Assembly: GCF_008297975.1 (NCBI RefSeq)
Contig: NZ_VLNY01000017.1
Span: forward strand, 1 to 64,000
DNA from: Antrihabitans cavernicola
GTDB taxonomy: Bacteria > Actinomycetota > Actinomycetes > Mycobacteriales > Mycobacteriaceae
Length of the DNA stretch: 64,000 nucleotides
Direction: 5' to 3'
Under the pieces are notes generated by a model. It was not told the origin of the DNA. It worked only from the letters and a program-made list of their open reading frames with translations, and made no database searches. The translations under genes and the position numbers were made by a program. This document shows, piece after piece, positions 7,348 through 16,999 of this stretch. Numbering within the stretch: position 1 is the stretch's first letter; each line of letters begins with the position of its first letter.

Positions 7348-9816
7348 ATGTCTGATTCCGCCACGAATATCAGCGAGCGCCTCGCGGATCTCCGCAAGGT
7401 CGCCGAATCCGACGGACCGGGAGCCGCGCGCCGAACGTGGACGCTCTTCCATGAACTCGGAACCTTGACCGGCAAGGACAGAGCCAGCGGCGAGGCGGCG
7501 CTCAACGCCCTCTTCGCGCGCGGCACCGTGCCACAGGACCTCGACGGCCCGACGGACGGAATTCTTGTCGCACCACTGGTGCAGTCGATGCTCGACAAGG
7601 TTGCCGGCACCATCACCACTCTCTGGATGCCGTGGCAGGGCAAGCGATTCGACAAGGCGAACGCGCGTGGCGACAACCGTCTGGTCGACAGTGCGCGCTG
7701 GCCCGCGAAACTGTTGTGGCCGTTGTACGGAACGCGGTCGAGCGACGGCGAGCGGGTGGCTTTCGAGTTCGAGACCCGCGTCGAGCCCAGCGCCGACGAC
7801 CCGTCGACCGACGTCCTTGTCATCGACTACGGTCCCGTCGAATCCAATCCGACGCTGCTGATTCGGAGCATTCGCGACGAGCTGGTGGAGATCGTCCCTG
7901 GCGTGTATCTGGGCAAGATCCTCTACCGTTCCGGCAGCTCGTACACCAACATCGGGTTCTTCGCGCTGGAGAACGCGTTTCCGGTCAGCGCCGAGAAGAG
8001 CCTGTCCGACCACGCCGTCGGATTGCTGGAGAAGACTGTCGAAAAGGGGTTCGGGACCGTCAACTCGACGGCGTTCCGTCAGGTGAACCGCGTTGCCGAC
8101 TGGTGGAAATTGCCGCTGCCGCTGGCGCTTCTCAACCTCCGCGCCCTGCGCGACGACCTGCGCGAGTACAACCTCTACGACACCGGTGCCGGTGCCGACT
8201 TGCCCGCCGCCGCAACGGATCTGCCGCCGTATCGCACCTACGACGGCTCCCGCACCGACCCGCACTACCCGGAGATGGGCATGGTCGGTTCGCGGTTCGG
8301 CCGCAACGCGCCCATCGATTCGACGGAGCCGGAAGCGCTCCCGAAGCGGATGGAGCCAAGCCCGCGCGAGGTCGCCGTTCGGCTGCTGCACCGGGAATCC
8401 TTCAAGCCCGCCACCACGTTGAACGTGTTGGCGGCGGCGTGGATTCAGTTCCAGGACCACGGCTGGTTCGGGCACGGCGAGCTGTCGTCGAAGACGTTCG
8501 TCGACCTGCCGCTCGACGAGAACGACGACTGGCCGGAGGGCAGTCCGATGCGGATTCGCACGTCGAATCCGGACCGAAACAAGCCCACCACCGAACACCG
8601 ACCACCCGCGTTCCGTAACACGGTTACGCACTGGTGGGACGGCTCGCAGATCTACGGCGCCACCGAAGAGGCGAACCGGCGGTTGCGCAGCGGCGTGGAC
8701 GGCAAGCTCGCCGTCGACGGCGACATGTTGCCCGGTGAGGACAAGGAAGAGCTTGCGGGACTGGACAAGACGGGCTTCAACGAGAACTACTGGGTCGGTC
8801 TCTCGCTGCTGCACACCCTGTTCGTCAAGGAGCACAACTCCATCTGCGATCACCTGAAGGGTCTGCATCCAACCTGGGACGACGAGCACATCTTCCTGAC
8901 CGCCCGGCTGATCAACGCGGCGCTGATCGCGAAGATCCACACTGTCGAGTGGACGCCCGGCATCCTCGCCAATCCGGTGCTGGAGAAGGGCATGAACGCC
9001 AACTGGTACGGCATTCTGCCGCGCTGGATTCGTGACAACTTCGGTCACGTCGGCACCGAAATGATCGGCGGCATAGTCGGATCCGACTTGGAACACGGCG
9101 CGGCGCCGTACTCGCTGACGGAAGAATTCGTGTCCGTCTACCGGATGCATCCACTGCTGCCCGACGACTACGAGGTGCGCGACCACAAGACCGGTGCGCT
9201 GATCGACGAACTCGATTTCGATCCCATGGAGGGCAAGGACGTTCGGCCGACCATCAAGAAGTACGGCTGGTCGAACCTGCTGTACTCCTTCGGCGTCGCC
9301 AATCCCGGTGCCATCACACTGAAGAACCATCCGAAGGCGCTCACCAACCACGTCCGCTTCAACGGCGACCGAGTCGATTTGGCGACCATCGACGTGATGC
9401 GCGACCGCGAGCGAGGGGTCGCGCGGTACAACGACTTCCGCGAAAAACTACGGAAGCCACGCCTCACGAAATTCGAGGAACTGTCCGACGATCCGAAGCT
9501 GGTCGAGGAGATTCGCGATGTCTACGACAACGACATCGATCGGGTGGACCTGCAGGTCGGCATGCTCGCCGAGACGCCGCCGCCCGGATTCGGCTTCAGC
9601 GACACGGCATTTCGGATCTTCATCCTGATGGCGTCGCGCAGGCTCAAGTCGGACCGCTTCTTCACCAACGACTACACGCCGGAGGTCTACACCGCCGAGG
9701 GGTTGGCGTGGATCGAGGGCAACACCATGTCCGATGTCCTGCTGCGCCACCATCCGGAGCTGGCGCCCGCGTTGAAGGGACTCGGTAACGCCTTCGCGCC
9801 GTGGAACACGGTGTAG
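7348..9816 (+). CDS. Animal-type haem peroxidase, fatty-acid alpha-dioxygenase-like
   Basis: An 822-residue protein of the peroxidase-cyclooxygenase superfamily (An_peroxidase). ATG 7348 has GAAAGG ahead of it. Two motifs stand out: AAAWIQFQDHGWFGH with His371 as the likely distal haem residue, and SVYRMHPLLPD with Tyr598 and His601. A Tyr three residues before the proximal His is the arrangement of cyclooxygenases and plant alpha-dioxygenases, where that Tyr forms the radical that attacks the fatty acid. HNSICDHL, NAALIAKIHTVEWTP and the C-terminal SDTAFRIFILMASRRLKSDR also fit the family. No signal peptide is visible, so it acts in the cytoplasm or on the inner face of the membrane. The gene is divergent from a TetR regulator that probably controls it. 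Activity on fatty acids is inferred. Confidence 0.88.
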   Translation: MSDSATNISERLADLRKVAESDGPGAARRTWTLFHELGTLTGKDRASGEAALNALFARGTVPQDLDGPTDGILVAPLVQSMLDKVAGTITTLWMPWQGKRFDKANARGDNRLVDSARWPAKLLWPLYGTRSSDGERVAFEFETRVEPSADDPSTDVLVIDYGPVESNPTLLIRSIRDELVEIVPGVYLGKILYRSGSSYTNIGFFALENAFPVSAEKSLSDHAVGLLEKTVEKGFGTVNSTAFRQVNRVADWWKLPLPLALLNLRALRDDLREYNLYDTGAGADLPAAATDLPPYRTYDGSRTDPHYPEMGMVGSRFGRNAPIDSTEPEALPKRMEPSPREVAVRLLHRESFKPATTLNVLAAAWIQFQDHGWFGHGELSSKTFVDLPLDENDDWPEGSPMRIRTSNPDRNKPTTEHRPPAFRNTVTHWWDGSQIYGATEEANRRLRSGVDGKLAVDGDMLPGEDKEELAGLDKTGFNENYWVGLSLLHTLFVKEHNSICDHLKGLHPTWDDEHIFLTARLINAALIAKIHTVEWTPGILANPVLEKGMNANWYGILPRWIRDNFGHVGTEMIGGIVGSDLEHGAAPYSLTEEFVSVYRMHPLLPDDYEVRDHKTGALIDELDFDPMEGKDVRPTIKKYGWSNLLYSFGVANPGAITLKNHPKALTNHVRFNGDRVDLATIDVMRDRERGVARYNDFREKLRKPRLTKFEELSDDPKLVEEIRDVYDNDIDRVDLQVGMLAETPPPGFGFSDTAFRIFILMASRRLKSDRFFTNDYTPEVYTAEGLAWIEGNTMSDVLLRHHPELAPALKGLGNAFAPWNTV

Positions 9817-9906
9817 GCCCTATGCTGCGGTAGCGACGCCGACCGGCGTCGAGAACCTTTACTCGGATCGTCCGGCACGTTCCTGCCGGTGAAGGGATGT
9901 ACCGGC

Positions 9907-10968
<1,062 letters not shown>

Positions 10969-10990
10969 CGCCGCTGCCCTTCGATGCCGA

Positions 10991-11785
10991 TCAGGCAGGC
11001 GCGATCGCGAGTACTTCGACCCAGCATTGCTTGACGTCGCCGCGACCGCTGCCCGCCCATGCCGCCGCCGATCGGGCGGCACTGGCCAGCTGGAGATCGT
11101 GGCCGTCGGGTTCTGCCAAGGCGGCGGCGAGCCGCGTCTCGACGTAATTCGCGAGTTCGGTGTAGCCGAGATCGGCGCGGTGCGCCACTTTGCTGGTCAC
11201 CGCGGTGAAGCCGGCGTGCTGGACGTGGTCGGCGATACGACGACCGGCGAAGGGGTCGCCGCCTGCGCGTTGCCGCAGGATGTAGTGGCCGCGCATCGCG
11301 GCATCGACGTTCACGGTCTTGGGTCGAAACTTCGCGCGACTCCAGTCCGACGTCGAGACCGCGAGGGTGCCGCCGGGCCGCAAGATTCGCATAGCTTCTG
11401 CGAGAGCAAGTTTCGGCTCCGACAGGTGCCCGAAGAGTGCATGCGCGAAGACGACGTCGACTGTGTGTTCGGCGAGGGGGAGGTCGTAGGCGGAGGCGGC
11501 TCGGAAGTCGACGTTGGTGATGCCGAGCTGTTGTGCCGCCTGCAGCGCGTCGGTGACTTGGCTGCGGTCGCTGTCGATGCCGAGCACTTGCGATGTCGGC
11601 AGCGCCTGGCCGAGTCCGACGGTCATGGCACCCGGACCGCAGCCTAGGTCGACAATCCGATAGTTGCGCGAACCGTCGAGCGAGTCGATCAGAAAGCCGG
11701 CACGATCCGCGGCATCGCGCGCCGACAGCATCGCGATCGCGTCGGCGCCGAATCCGGGCGCGTAACCCTCCTCCACCTCGACCAC
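10991..11785 (-). CDS. Class I SAM-dependent methyltransferase
   Basis: About 264 residues with a Rossmann methyltransferase core: motif I is IVDLGCGPGAMTVGLG, followed by VLGIDSDRSQV, NVDFRAASAYDLPLAEHTVDVVFAHALFGHL and the post-motif RILRPGGTLAVS. The pattern is that of the UbiE/COQ5-like Methyltransf_11/25 group. GTG 11785 is the likely start because residues just before SARDAADRAGFLI are conserved in style; GTG 11776 is an alternative. The gene follows MarR with 22 bp between them and is probably co-transcribed. The substrate is unknown. Confidence 0.8.
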   Translation of the reverse strand: MVEVEEGYAPGFGADAIAMLSARDAADRAGFLIDSLDGSRNYRIVDLGCGPGAMTVGLGQALPTSQVLGIDSDRSQVTDALQAAQQLGITNVDFRAASAYDLPLAEHTVDVVFAHALFGHLSEPKLALAEAMRILRPGGTLAVSTSDWSRAKFRPKTVNVDAAMRGHYILRQRAGGDPFAGRRIADHVQHAGFTAVTSKVAHRADLGYTELANYVETRLAAALAEPDGHDLQLASAARSAAAWAGSGRGDVKQCWVEVLAIAPA

Positions 11786-11807
11786 AGTACGGACGAAGTC
11801 GCTCGAT

Positions 11808-12224
11808 CTAGCTGATCTCGTCGGCCAGTCGCTGCAGTGTCGCGAGGAACTTTCGCTGATCGGCGGCGGTGAGGGTCCCCAACAACGACTGCTCGTTCGC
11901 CTGAATTGCCGTCTGGGCCGAATTGCGCAGCTTCTGGCCGGTGGGAGTGATCGAGAGCAGCCGGGCTCGGCGGTCGGCCGGATCGGGCTCGCGGGCGATG
12001 AGCCCACGATGCTGCAGGTTGTCGAGGACGTCGATGATGCGGGTCTTGTCGGCGCCGATCGCCTCCGCCAATGCGGCTTGGGTGCGAACGGGCTGGTCGT
12101 CGAGGTGGAGCAGTACCACGTATGCCCACATGGTGAGGTCGTGGTCGCGGAGGATCGGCTCCTCGGCGATCGCGGTGGCGCGGCCGAGCTGTAACAGCAT
12201 CGCGGCGAGATCGGGACGGGGCAT
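11808..12224 (-). CDS. MarR-family transcriptional regulator
   Basis: A 138-residue winged-helix regulator. The start is ATG 12224 (MPRPDLAAMLLQ); longer frames read into the divergent gene. The winged helix is seen in QAALAEAIGADKTRIIDVLDNLQHRGLIAREPDPADRRARLLSITPTGQKL, the classic MarR pattern including the DRRAR wing. It lies 51 bp from the divergent TIGR03086 gene and just upstream of the methyltransferase, so it may repress both units. The inducer is unknown. Confidence 0.88.
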   Translation of the reverse strand: MPRPDLAAMLLQLGRATAIAEEPILRDHDLTMWAYVVLLHLDDQPVRTQAALAEAIGADKTRIIDVLDNLQHRGLIAREPDPADRRARLLSITPTGQKLRNSAQTAIQANEQSLLGTLTAADQRKFLATLQRLADEIS

Positions 12225-12275
12225 TGATCGAAAATACGCCTTGACGGTTCGTCTACATGAGCGGATGGTAAGCGT

Positions 12276-12902
12276 ATGCCTATTAATAACTCGATCGAGC
12301 TCGATCGTCGTGCGGTCGCCGCAACTGTTGCGATGGTCGACCGGATCGTTGCCGACGATCTGACCCTGCCCACGCCCTGCGGAACCTGGAACCTTGCAGA
12401 CCTGTTGGCACACATGACCGTTCAGCAAGACGGCTTTGCCGATGCCGCGGCAGGCATCGTGACCGACGTTGCGCGTTGGGAGCCGGTACCGCTCACCGAC
12501 CCCGTTGCCCAATACCGGGCCGCGTCGGAGCGAGTGGTTGCGGCATTTGCCCAACCGGGTGTTGCCGATCGCGAGTTCCTGCTACCTGAGATTCTGCTCG
12601 AATACCCGTTCGCCGCCGAGCTGGCGATCGGGTTTCATCTCGTCGACAACGTGGTCCATGCCTGGGACGTTGCAGCTGCGCTGGGTGTTCCGATCGAGTT
12701 CGACGCCGCGTTTGTCGATTCGGAGGTGCTTGCCGCCGCTCTCGCTGTGGCGCAGTCGGTTCCGGACGGTCCGTTCCGCGAGGAGCCGGGTTCGGCGTTT
12801 GCGCCTGGGTTGGCTGTCGTTGACGGTGCAAGCACGTTGGATCAGATCTTGCTGTTGCTCGGCAGATCGCCGGGGTGGGAGAACAGCACCCGCTCCGCAT
12901 AG
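12276..12902 (+). CDS. TIGR03086-family DinB-like metal-binding protein
   Basis: A 208-residue four-helix DinB-like protein related to the mycothiol-dependent maleylpyruvate isomerase N-terminal domain. Family marks are TLPTPCGTWNLADLLAHM, which holds the first metal-ligand histidine, and AIGFHLVDNVVHAWDVAAALG, which holds the other two. Such proteins are thought to use mycothiol or bacillithiol as cofactor; the reaction here is unknown. The 3' end overlaps the convergent NTF2-like gene by 61 bp, so both proteins are encoded on opposite strands there. Confidence 0.8.
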   Translation: MPINNSIELDRRAVAATVAMVDRIVADDLTLPTPCGTWNLADLLAHMTVQQDGFADAAAGIVTDVARWEPVPLTDPVAQYRAASERVVAAFAQPGVADREFLLPEILLEYPFAAELAIGFHLVDNVVHAWDVAAALGVPIEFDAAFVDSEVLAAALAVAQSVPDGPFREEPGSAFAPGLAVVDGASTLDQILLLLGRSPGWENSTRSA

Positions 12903-13282
12903 GCGGTATCGAAATACTCACGCGCCTCGGCGATCCGATCGTCGATTACGCGGTAGACGATCACCACCGCGTTGTCGTACGGCGTGCCGTCCAAAGCCGT
13001 TGCGTGCGTAATCCATTCGGCCACCGCTCGATCGCCGCCCGCGATCACCGTGAGCACTTCCTGCGTGACCGGCTTCGACAGGTCGAGTCGCGCGACCATG
13101 GCGGCGAGGAAGCCGTCGAAGATCTCGTCCGGTCCGCGCCACGTTCGAGAGACGGGAAGCGAGCCGATCAACGTCCAGGTGGCGTCAGGTGTGAAGCTGG
13201 CTTTTCGCGACTGCACGTCGCCGCCGCGAAGCTTTTCGATGTACGCCTCGATGACGGCGCGGGTCTGTTCTGTGGTGGTCAT
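12842..13282 (-). CDS. NTF2-like / SnoaL-like protein
   Basis: A 146-residue small alpha+beta barrel. The opening helix ETTxAVIEAY-like segment (TRAVIEAYIEKLRGGDV), the ASFTPDATWTLIGSLPVSRTWRGPDEI strand-helix block and the YRVIDDRIAEAREYFDT strand are typical of the SnoaL-like NTF2 fold used for ketosteroid isomerases, dehydratases and scaffold proteins. No catalytic pair can be fixed. It lies 4 bp upstream of the quinone-reductase-like gene stop in the same orientation, so it follows that gene in a probable two-gene operon. Confidence 0.75.
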   Translation of the reverse strand: MTTTEQTRAVIEAYIEKLRGGDVQSRKASFTPDATWTLIGSLPVSRTWRGPDEIFDGFLAAMVARLDLSKPVTQEVLTVIAGGDRAVAEWITHATALDGTPYDNAVVIVYRVIDDRIAEAREYFDTAYAERVLFSHPGDLPSNSKI

Positions 13283-13286
13283 GATG

Positions 13287-14216
13287 TCAGCCTTCGATGG
13301 TGAGGACGGCGTTGCCGCGGATGCGGCGGTGGTTCAGGTCGTCGAGAACGGTTGTGGTGTCGGCCCAATCAGCGATGCGGCCGATTTCGGGGTGTAAGCG
13401 ACCGGTCGCGACGAGGTCGACAAGAGTTGCGAGGTCGTCGGCGTCGGAAACATCCGAGACGAAGTGCGGGAAGTGCTTGATGGTGATCGGCGTGTTGGCG
13501 AACAGGTCGAAGAAGTCGAGCGTGATCGGCTCCAGCGACGCCTGCCCGAACCACAGCAGGGTGCCGTGCTGGGCAACCAGTGCGGCGGCCGCTCGAAACG
13601 AACTGCCGCCGACCGACTCGAGCACCAGATCGTAGGTACCCGTGGCGTCGTGGACATCGGTGATCAACTCCGCACCCAGCTCACGAAGCCGCGAACCCCG
13701 CTCGATCGACGACGTCACGGCGGTGACGTGCGCGCCCGCACCGACGGCAAGTTCGACCACGTAGTGACCGACCCCGCCGGATGCGCCTGTGACCAGGATT
13801 CGCTTCCCGAGCACGCTGCCGGCCTCGCGGACCAAGCGCAGCGCGGTCAAACCCGCCAGCGGCAGCGCGGCCGCTGTGGTTGTTGCGACGGAATCGGGGA
13901 TGGGGGCCAGCTCGCAGACCGGGACGGCGACTCGTTCCGCCCATCCCCCGCCGGCCGGATGCCCGACCACACGCTGGCCGACGGCCGGACCGGTGCCGTC
14001 CGCCGCCGCTCGGATCACGCGGCCTGCCACGTCTTGCCCCATCGGACGGCCGGGCTCGGCGGGCGTTCCGTAGACGCCGGTGAGCAGGAAGATTTCGCCG
14101 CGGTTCACGGAAAATGCTTCGACCTGGACAATTGCTTCGTCTGGGGCAGGGGTGGGTTCCGGAAGGTCGCTCGGTGCGATCAGGTCGCGATCGCCGGTTG
14201 CGGTCAGTGCTTTCAT
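13287..14216 (-). CDS. Zinc-binding-dehydrogenase-family (quinone reductase-like) MDR protein
   Basis: A 309-residue medium-chain reductase starting at ATG 14216. It has an N-terminal GroES-like domain (AIVQVEAFSVNRGEIFLLTG, PMGQDVAGRVIR) and a nucleotide-binding domain with GKRILVTGASGGVGHYVVELA. The zinc ligands of alcohol dehydrogenases are absent, so it is of the NADPH:quinone reductase type. Its promoter faces that of an HxlR regulator, a very common pairing for redox-stress control. The NTF2-like gene follows 4 bp downstream. Confidence 0.88.
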   Translation of the reverse strand: MKALTATGDRDLIAPSDLPEPTPAPDEAIVQVEAFSVNRGEIFLLTGVYGTPAEPGRPMGQDVAGRVIRAAADGTGPAVGQRVVGHPAGGGWAERVAVPVCELAPIPDSVATTTAAALPLAGLTALRLVREAGSVLGKRILVTGASGGVGHYVVELAVGAGAHVTAVTSSIERGSRLRELGAELITDVHDATGTYDLVLESVGGSSFRAAAALVAQHGTLLWFGQASLEPITLDFFDLFANTPITIKHFPHFVSDVSDADDLATLVDLVATGRLHPEIGRIADWADTTTVLDDLNHRRIRGNAVLTIEG

Positions 14217-14268
14217 GCCGATCACGCTACGAACTCGGGTTTCATCTGGGAAGAAGGCAGTAAATAGT

Positions 14269-14280
14269 GGTATAGGTACC
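14269..14280. promoter_or_regulatory. Candidate HxlR operator
   Basis: An inverted repeat, GGTA-TAGG-TACC, just upstream of the HxlR start codon and 53 bp from the divergent MDR gene. The location suits negative autoregulation; the assignment is by position and symmetry only. Confidence 0.35.
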
Positions 14281-14282
14281 TG

Positions 14283-14660
14283 ATGGAAACCAAGGCACCC
14301 GAGGGCTATGACGTTTTCGCGCGAAGCTGCCCGTCGCGCGGAGTGTTCGACCGCATCGGCGAGCGTTGGACCGGCCTGGTGCTGCTCGCGCTGCAGCAAG
14401 GCACCATGCGGTTCTCCGAGTTGCGTCGGCGAATCGACGGCATCAGCCAGAAGATGCTGACGCAGACGCTGCGGTCGCTCGAACGCGACGGACTGGTTGC
14501 ACGCGAGGTGTTCCCGACGGTTCCGGTAACGGTCGAGTACACCCTGACGCCACTCGGCGCCAGCCTGTGCGACGCGGTTGCAGTGCTGCGGACGTGGGCG
14601 TACGAGCACATCGACGAACTCGAAACGGCGCGTGCGAAATTCGAGGACGCTTCGGCGTAG
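14283..14660 (+). CDS. HxlR-family winged-helix regulator
   Basis: A 125-residue regulator. Hallmarks are SCPSRGVFDRIGERWTGLVLLAL, with a Cys near the N-terminus at the usual redox or aldehyde sensing position, and RFSELRRRIDGISQKMLTQTLRSLERDGLVAREVFP, the HTH and wing. It is divergent from the quinone-reductase-like gene and probably controls it in response to electrophiles or quinones, as HxlR, YodB and QorR do. Confidence 0.9.
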   Translation: METKAPEGYDVFARSCPSRGVFDRIGERWTGLVLLALQQGTMRFSELRRRIDGISQKMLTQTLRSLERDGLVAREVFPTVPVTVEYTLTPLGASLCDAVAVLRTWAYEHIDELETARAKFEDASA

Positions 14661-14739
14661 GAACGAATGTCTCAGTCGCTACGACGACACCGAACAAAGG
14701 GCGGTCGAAGTCGGGAAATCTGCCACCCGTTGCTCGTGA

Positions 14740-15228
14740 TCAGCGCGAAAGGTAGGCGTCGCGATTGACGCGCACGCGAATGTCCTCGAGCCCCACTTCG
14801 GAACCCGCGGCGCTGCGGATCTGCACGTTCACCGGTGATCCGGTGCTGTCTTCGACCAACAGCAGGGGCACGCCGTCGTCCTGCTGGTATTTGTCGCCCC
14901 ACTGCCAGAGAGCCAGAATCACCGGTAGCAGGTCGCGACCCATCTGGGTGAGCACGTATTCGTGCCGGGTTCGCTGGCCCTCTTCGCGGTAGGGCTGCTT
15001 TTCCAGCAGCCCGTGTTCGACCAGCTTGCGCAGCTGTTTGGCGGCGACGGCCTCGGTGACGCCGACGCGCTCCGCGAACCCGTCGAACCTGGTGGTGCCG
15101 TAGTACGCCTCCCGCATGAGCAGCAGCGCCGAGCGCGTGCCCACGATTTCCAGCGCACGCGCGATCGAGCAATGCGTGGGCTTCCACGCGCGCAAGTCCG
15201 CCAACGGTCCTTCCATCACAGCTGCCAT
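14740..15228 (-). CDS. HxlR-family winged-helix regulator
   Basis: About 162 residues, longer than the neighbour because of a C-terminal extension of about 50 residues ending GLEDIRVRVNRDAYLSR. The HTH part is TRSALLLMREAYYGTTRFDGFAERVGVTEAVAAKQLRKLVEHGLLEKQPY. The Cys in KPTHCSIARALEIVG is the family's usual sensor position. ATG 15228 is chosen; ATG 15216 and 15240 are alternatives. It is divergent from the thiolase gene. Confidence 0.85.
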   Translation of the reverse strand: MAAVMEGPLADLRAWKPTHCSIARALEIVGTRSALLLMREAYYGTTRFDGFAERVGVTEAVAAKQLRKLVEHGLLEKQPYREEGQRTRHEYVLTQMGRDLLPVILALWQWGDKYQQDDGVPLLLVEDSTGSPVNVQIRSAAGSEVGLEDIRVRVNRDAYLSR

Positions 15229-15244
15229 GGCGTACATCATACGT

Positions 15245-15258
15245 CCGCAGACTTGCGG
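15245..15258. promoter_or_regulatory. Candidate HxlR operator
   Basis: An inverted repeat, CCGCA-GACT-TGCGG, between the divergent HxlR and thiolase genes. Function is inferred from symmetry and position. Confidence 0.35.
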
Positions 15259-15321
15259 AATGCATAGTCAGCCATTTAGGCTCTAACTATAGGTAGACAA
15301 AGCCAGCTGAAGGGAACTCCC

Positions 15322-16491
15322 ATGAGAGACGCAGTGATCGTCGAGGCGGTTCGGACCCCGATCGGTAAAGGCAAGCCGAACGGCGCCCTGCACGACGTCA
15401 ACGCAGTGGATCTGCTGGCGCACAGCCTGCGCGAGGTGGTCGACCGGTCTGGTATCGATCCGGTGCTGATCGACGACGTGATCGGCGGCATCGTCACGCA
15501 GGTCGGCGAGCAGGGCTCGAACATGACCCGCCGAGCGGCACTGGCTGCGGGCTATCCCGAGTCGGTTCCGGCGACGACGGTGGACCGCCAGTGCGGAAGT
15601 AGCCAGCAGGCAATACATTTCGCCGCGCAGGGCGTGATCGCCGGCGCCTACGACATCGTCGTCGCAGCAGGCGTCGAATCGATGGGTCGCGTTCCGATGG
15701 GCGCCAACCTGATCGGCAGCGACGATCTGGTGGGTAAGGGTTTCGCGGCGCGGTACCCGGAAGGGCATGTCGGGCAGGGCATCAGCGCAGAACTGATCGC
15801 GGCCAAGTGGGGAATCACTCGTACGGAGCTGGACGCGTTCGCGCTCAGCTGCCACGCGAAGGCGGCCGACGCCACCAAGAACGGACTGTTCGACGCGGAG
15901 CTTGCGCCGATCAACGGGCTCACTACGGACGAGGGCATTCGGATCGGCGGCGATCTGGAATCGCTGGCCAAGCTGCGACCCGCCTACTACGACGAGGCGA
16001 TGGGCAAGCGCTTCCCGCAGATCGGCTGGGAGATCACCGCCGCGACGGCCAGCCAGATCAGCGACGGCAGCTCGGCGGTGCTGATCATGTCGAGCGAGAA
16101 GGCTCGAGAACTCGGCTTGACTCCGCTGGCGCGCGTGCACGACTTCTCGGTGGTCGGCGACGATCCGCTGCTGATGCTCACCGGCGTCATCCCCGCCACG
16201 CGAAAGGTGTTGCAGCGAGCCGGATTGAGCATCGACGACATCGATCTGTTCGAGATCAACGAGGCGTTCTCGCCGGTGGTCCTGTCGTGGGCGAAGGAAC
16301 TCGACGTCGACATGAGCAAGGTCAACGTCAACGGTGGTGCCATCGCGATCGGACATCCGTTAGGTGCCAGCGGCGCGCGACTCGCGACGACGTTGGTGCA
16401 CGCGATGCGCGATCGCGGCGCGCGCTACGGCCTGCAAACCATGTGTGAAGCAGGCGGTCTGGCGAACGCGACGATCTACGAAGCTATGTGA
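15322..16491 (+). CDS. Thiolase-family acyl-CoA acetyltransferase
   Basis: A 389-residue thiolase starting at ATG 15322 with GAAGGGA ahead. The nucleophilic Cys lies in TVDRQCGSSQQAIHFA, the NEAF motif in LFEINEAFSPV, the catalytic His in NGGAIAIGHPLGASGAR, and the second Cys in LQTMCEAGGLANATIYE. In that last motif the usual C-x-G-G-G is C-E-A-G-G, as in several actinobacterial catabolic thiolases (FadA-like). It probably cleaves 3-ketoacyl-CoA in fatty-acid or side-chain degradation. It is a single gene, divergent from HxlR and followed by a terminator. Confidence 0.92.
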   Translation: MRDAVIVEAVRTPIGKGKPNGALHDVNAVDLLAHSLREVVDRSGIDPVLIDDVIGGIVTQVGEQGSNMTRRAALAAGYPESVPATTVDRQCGSSQQAIHFAAQGVIAGAYDIVVAAGVESMGRVPMGANLIGSDDLVGKGFAARYPEGHVGQGISAELIAAKWGITRTELDAFALSCHAKAADATKNGLFDAELAPINGLTTDEGIRIGGDLESLAKLRPAYYDEAMGKRFPQIGWEITAATASQISDGSSAVLIMSSEKARELGLTPLARVHDFSVVGDDPLLMLTGVIPATRKVLQRAGLSIDDIDLFEINEAFSPVVLSWAKELDVDMSKVNVNGGAIAIGHPLGASGARLATTLVHAMRDRGARYGLQTMCEAGGLANATIYEAM

Positions 16492-16499
16492 CTTCGTCA

Positions 16500-16545
16500 C
16501 AGGTGAGTGGTTAGTTGGTCCCTGTCCCAATTAACCGCTCACCTG
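16500..16545. terminator. Bidirectional hairpin terminator
   Basis: A long stem: CAGGTGAG at 16500-16507 pairs with CTCACCTG at 16538-16545, with further pairing inward through GGTTA/TAACC. It lies between the convergent thiolase and GNAT genes and overlaps the last codons of the GNAT gene. Confidence 0.6.
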
Positions 16546-16983
16546 CGCGGAGCGCAGAGGCTCGTAGAAACCCTGCAGGCCTTGGCCGTCACGAATGGTG
16601 AGCTGCAATTGCTCGAGTCCCAGCTTGACGGCGGTCTGACGCAACCCCGTCATCAACGTCCGGCCCGCTCCCGAACCTTGGTGTTCCGGATGCACCATCA
16701 CCCGCAGCACGGTTCGCCAATGCGTTGTCAACGCAGACTCTTTCGCGACCAGCAGCCCCATACCGACGTAGCGCTCGCCGTTGTGCAGCACACCCAGCGC
16801 GTCCACGCCGGTCGATACTCGTTCCAGGGCGCGGTGCAGCGTCACGGCGATCAGCGATTCGGGTGCGGGTGCCGTGAAACCGACACTGCCGCCGGCATTG
16901 GTCGCTGCGATCCAGGTGTCCAACAGTTCCGCACGCAGGCCTGCCGCCGACGCACCCGTCGGATCTACCTCGCGATACTCCAT
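16531..16983 (-). CDS. GNAT-family N-acetyltransferase
   Basis: A 150-residue acetyltransferase. The acetyl-CoA loop is VMVHPEHQGSGAGRTLMTGL, fitting Q/R-x-x-G-x-G/A, followed by LQLTIRDGQGLQGFYEPL. In most GNATs the F-Y motif is followed by 15-25 more residues forming the last strands; here the protein stops seven residues later (RSAQVSG) inside a terminator hairpin, so the C-terminus looks shortened. The substrate is unknown. Confidence 0.8.
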   Translation of the reverse strand: MEYREVDPTGASAAGLRAELLDTWIAATNAGGSVGFTAPAPESLIAVTLHRALERVSTGVDALGVLHNGERYVGMGLLVAKESALTTHWRTVLRVMVHPEHQGSGAGRTLMTGLRQTAVKLGLEQLQLTIRDGQGLQGFYEPLRSAQVSG

Positions 16984-16999
16984 GATGTCCCCTCTCGAA

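Noticed and set aside
7243-9351. 702-residue open frame opposite the haem peroxidase
   Set aside because: An antisense shadow with no family motif, while the plus-strand gene has clear peroxidase motifs throughout.
10991-12415. 474-residue frame taken as one fused protein
   Set aside because: The first 210 codons are the out-of-frame shadow of the MarR gene; only the part from about 11785 has methyltransferase sense, so it is a separate gene and not a fusion.
12842-12902. 61-bp overlap of convergent genes considered as a misannotated end
   Set aside because: Both proteins keep plausible family endings without internal stops, so I kept the overlap as real.
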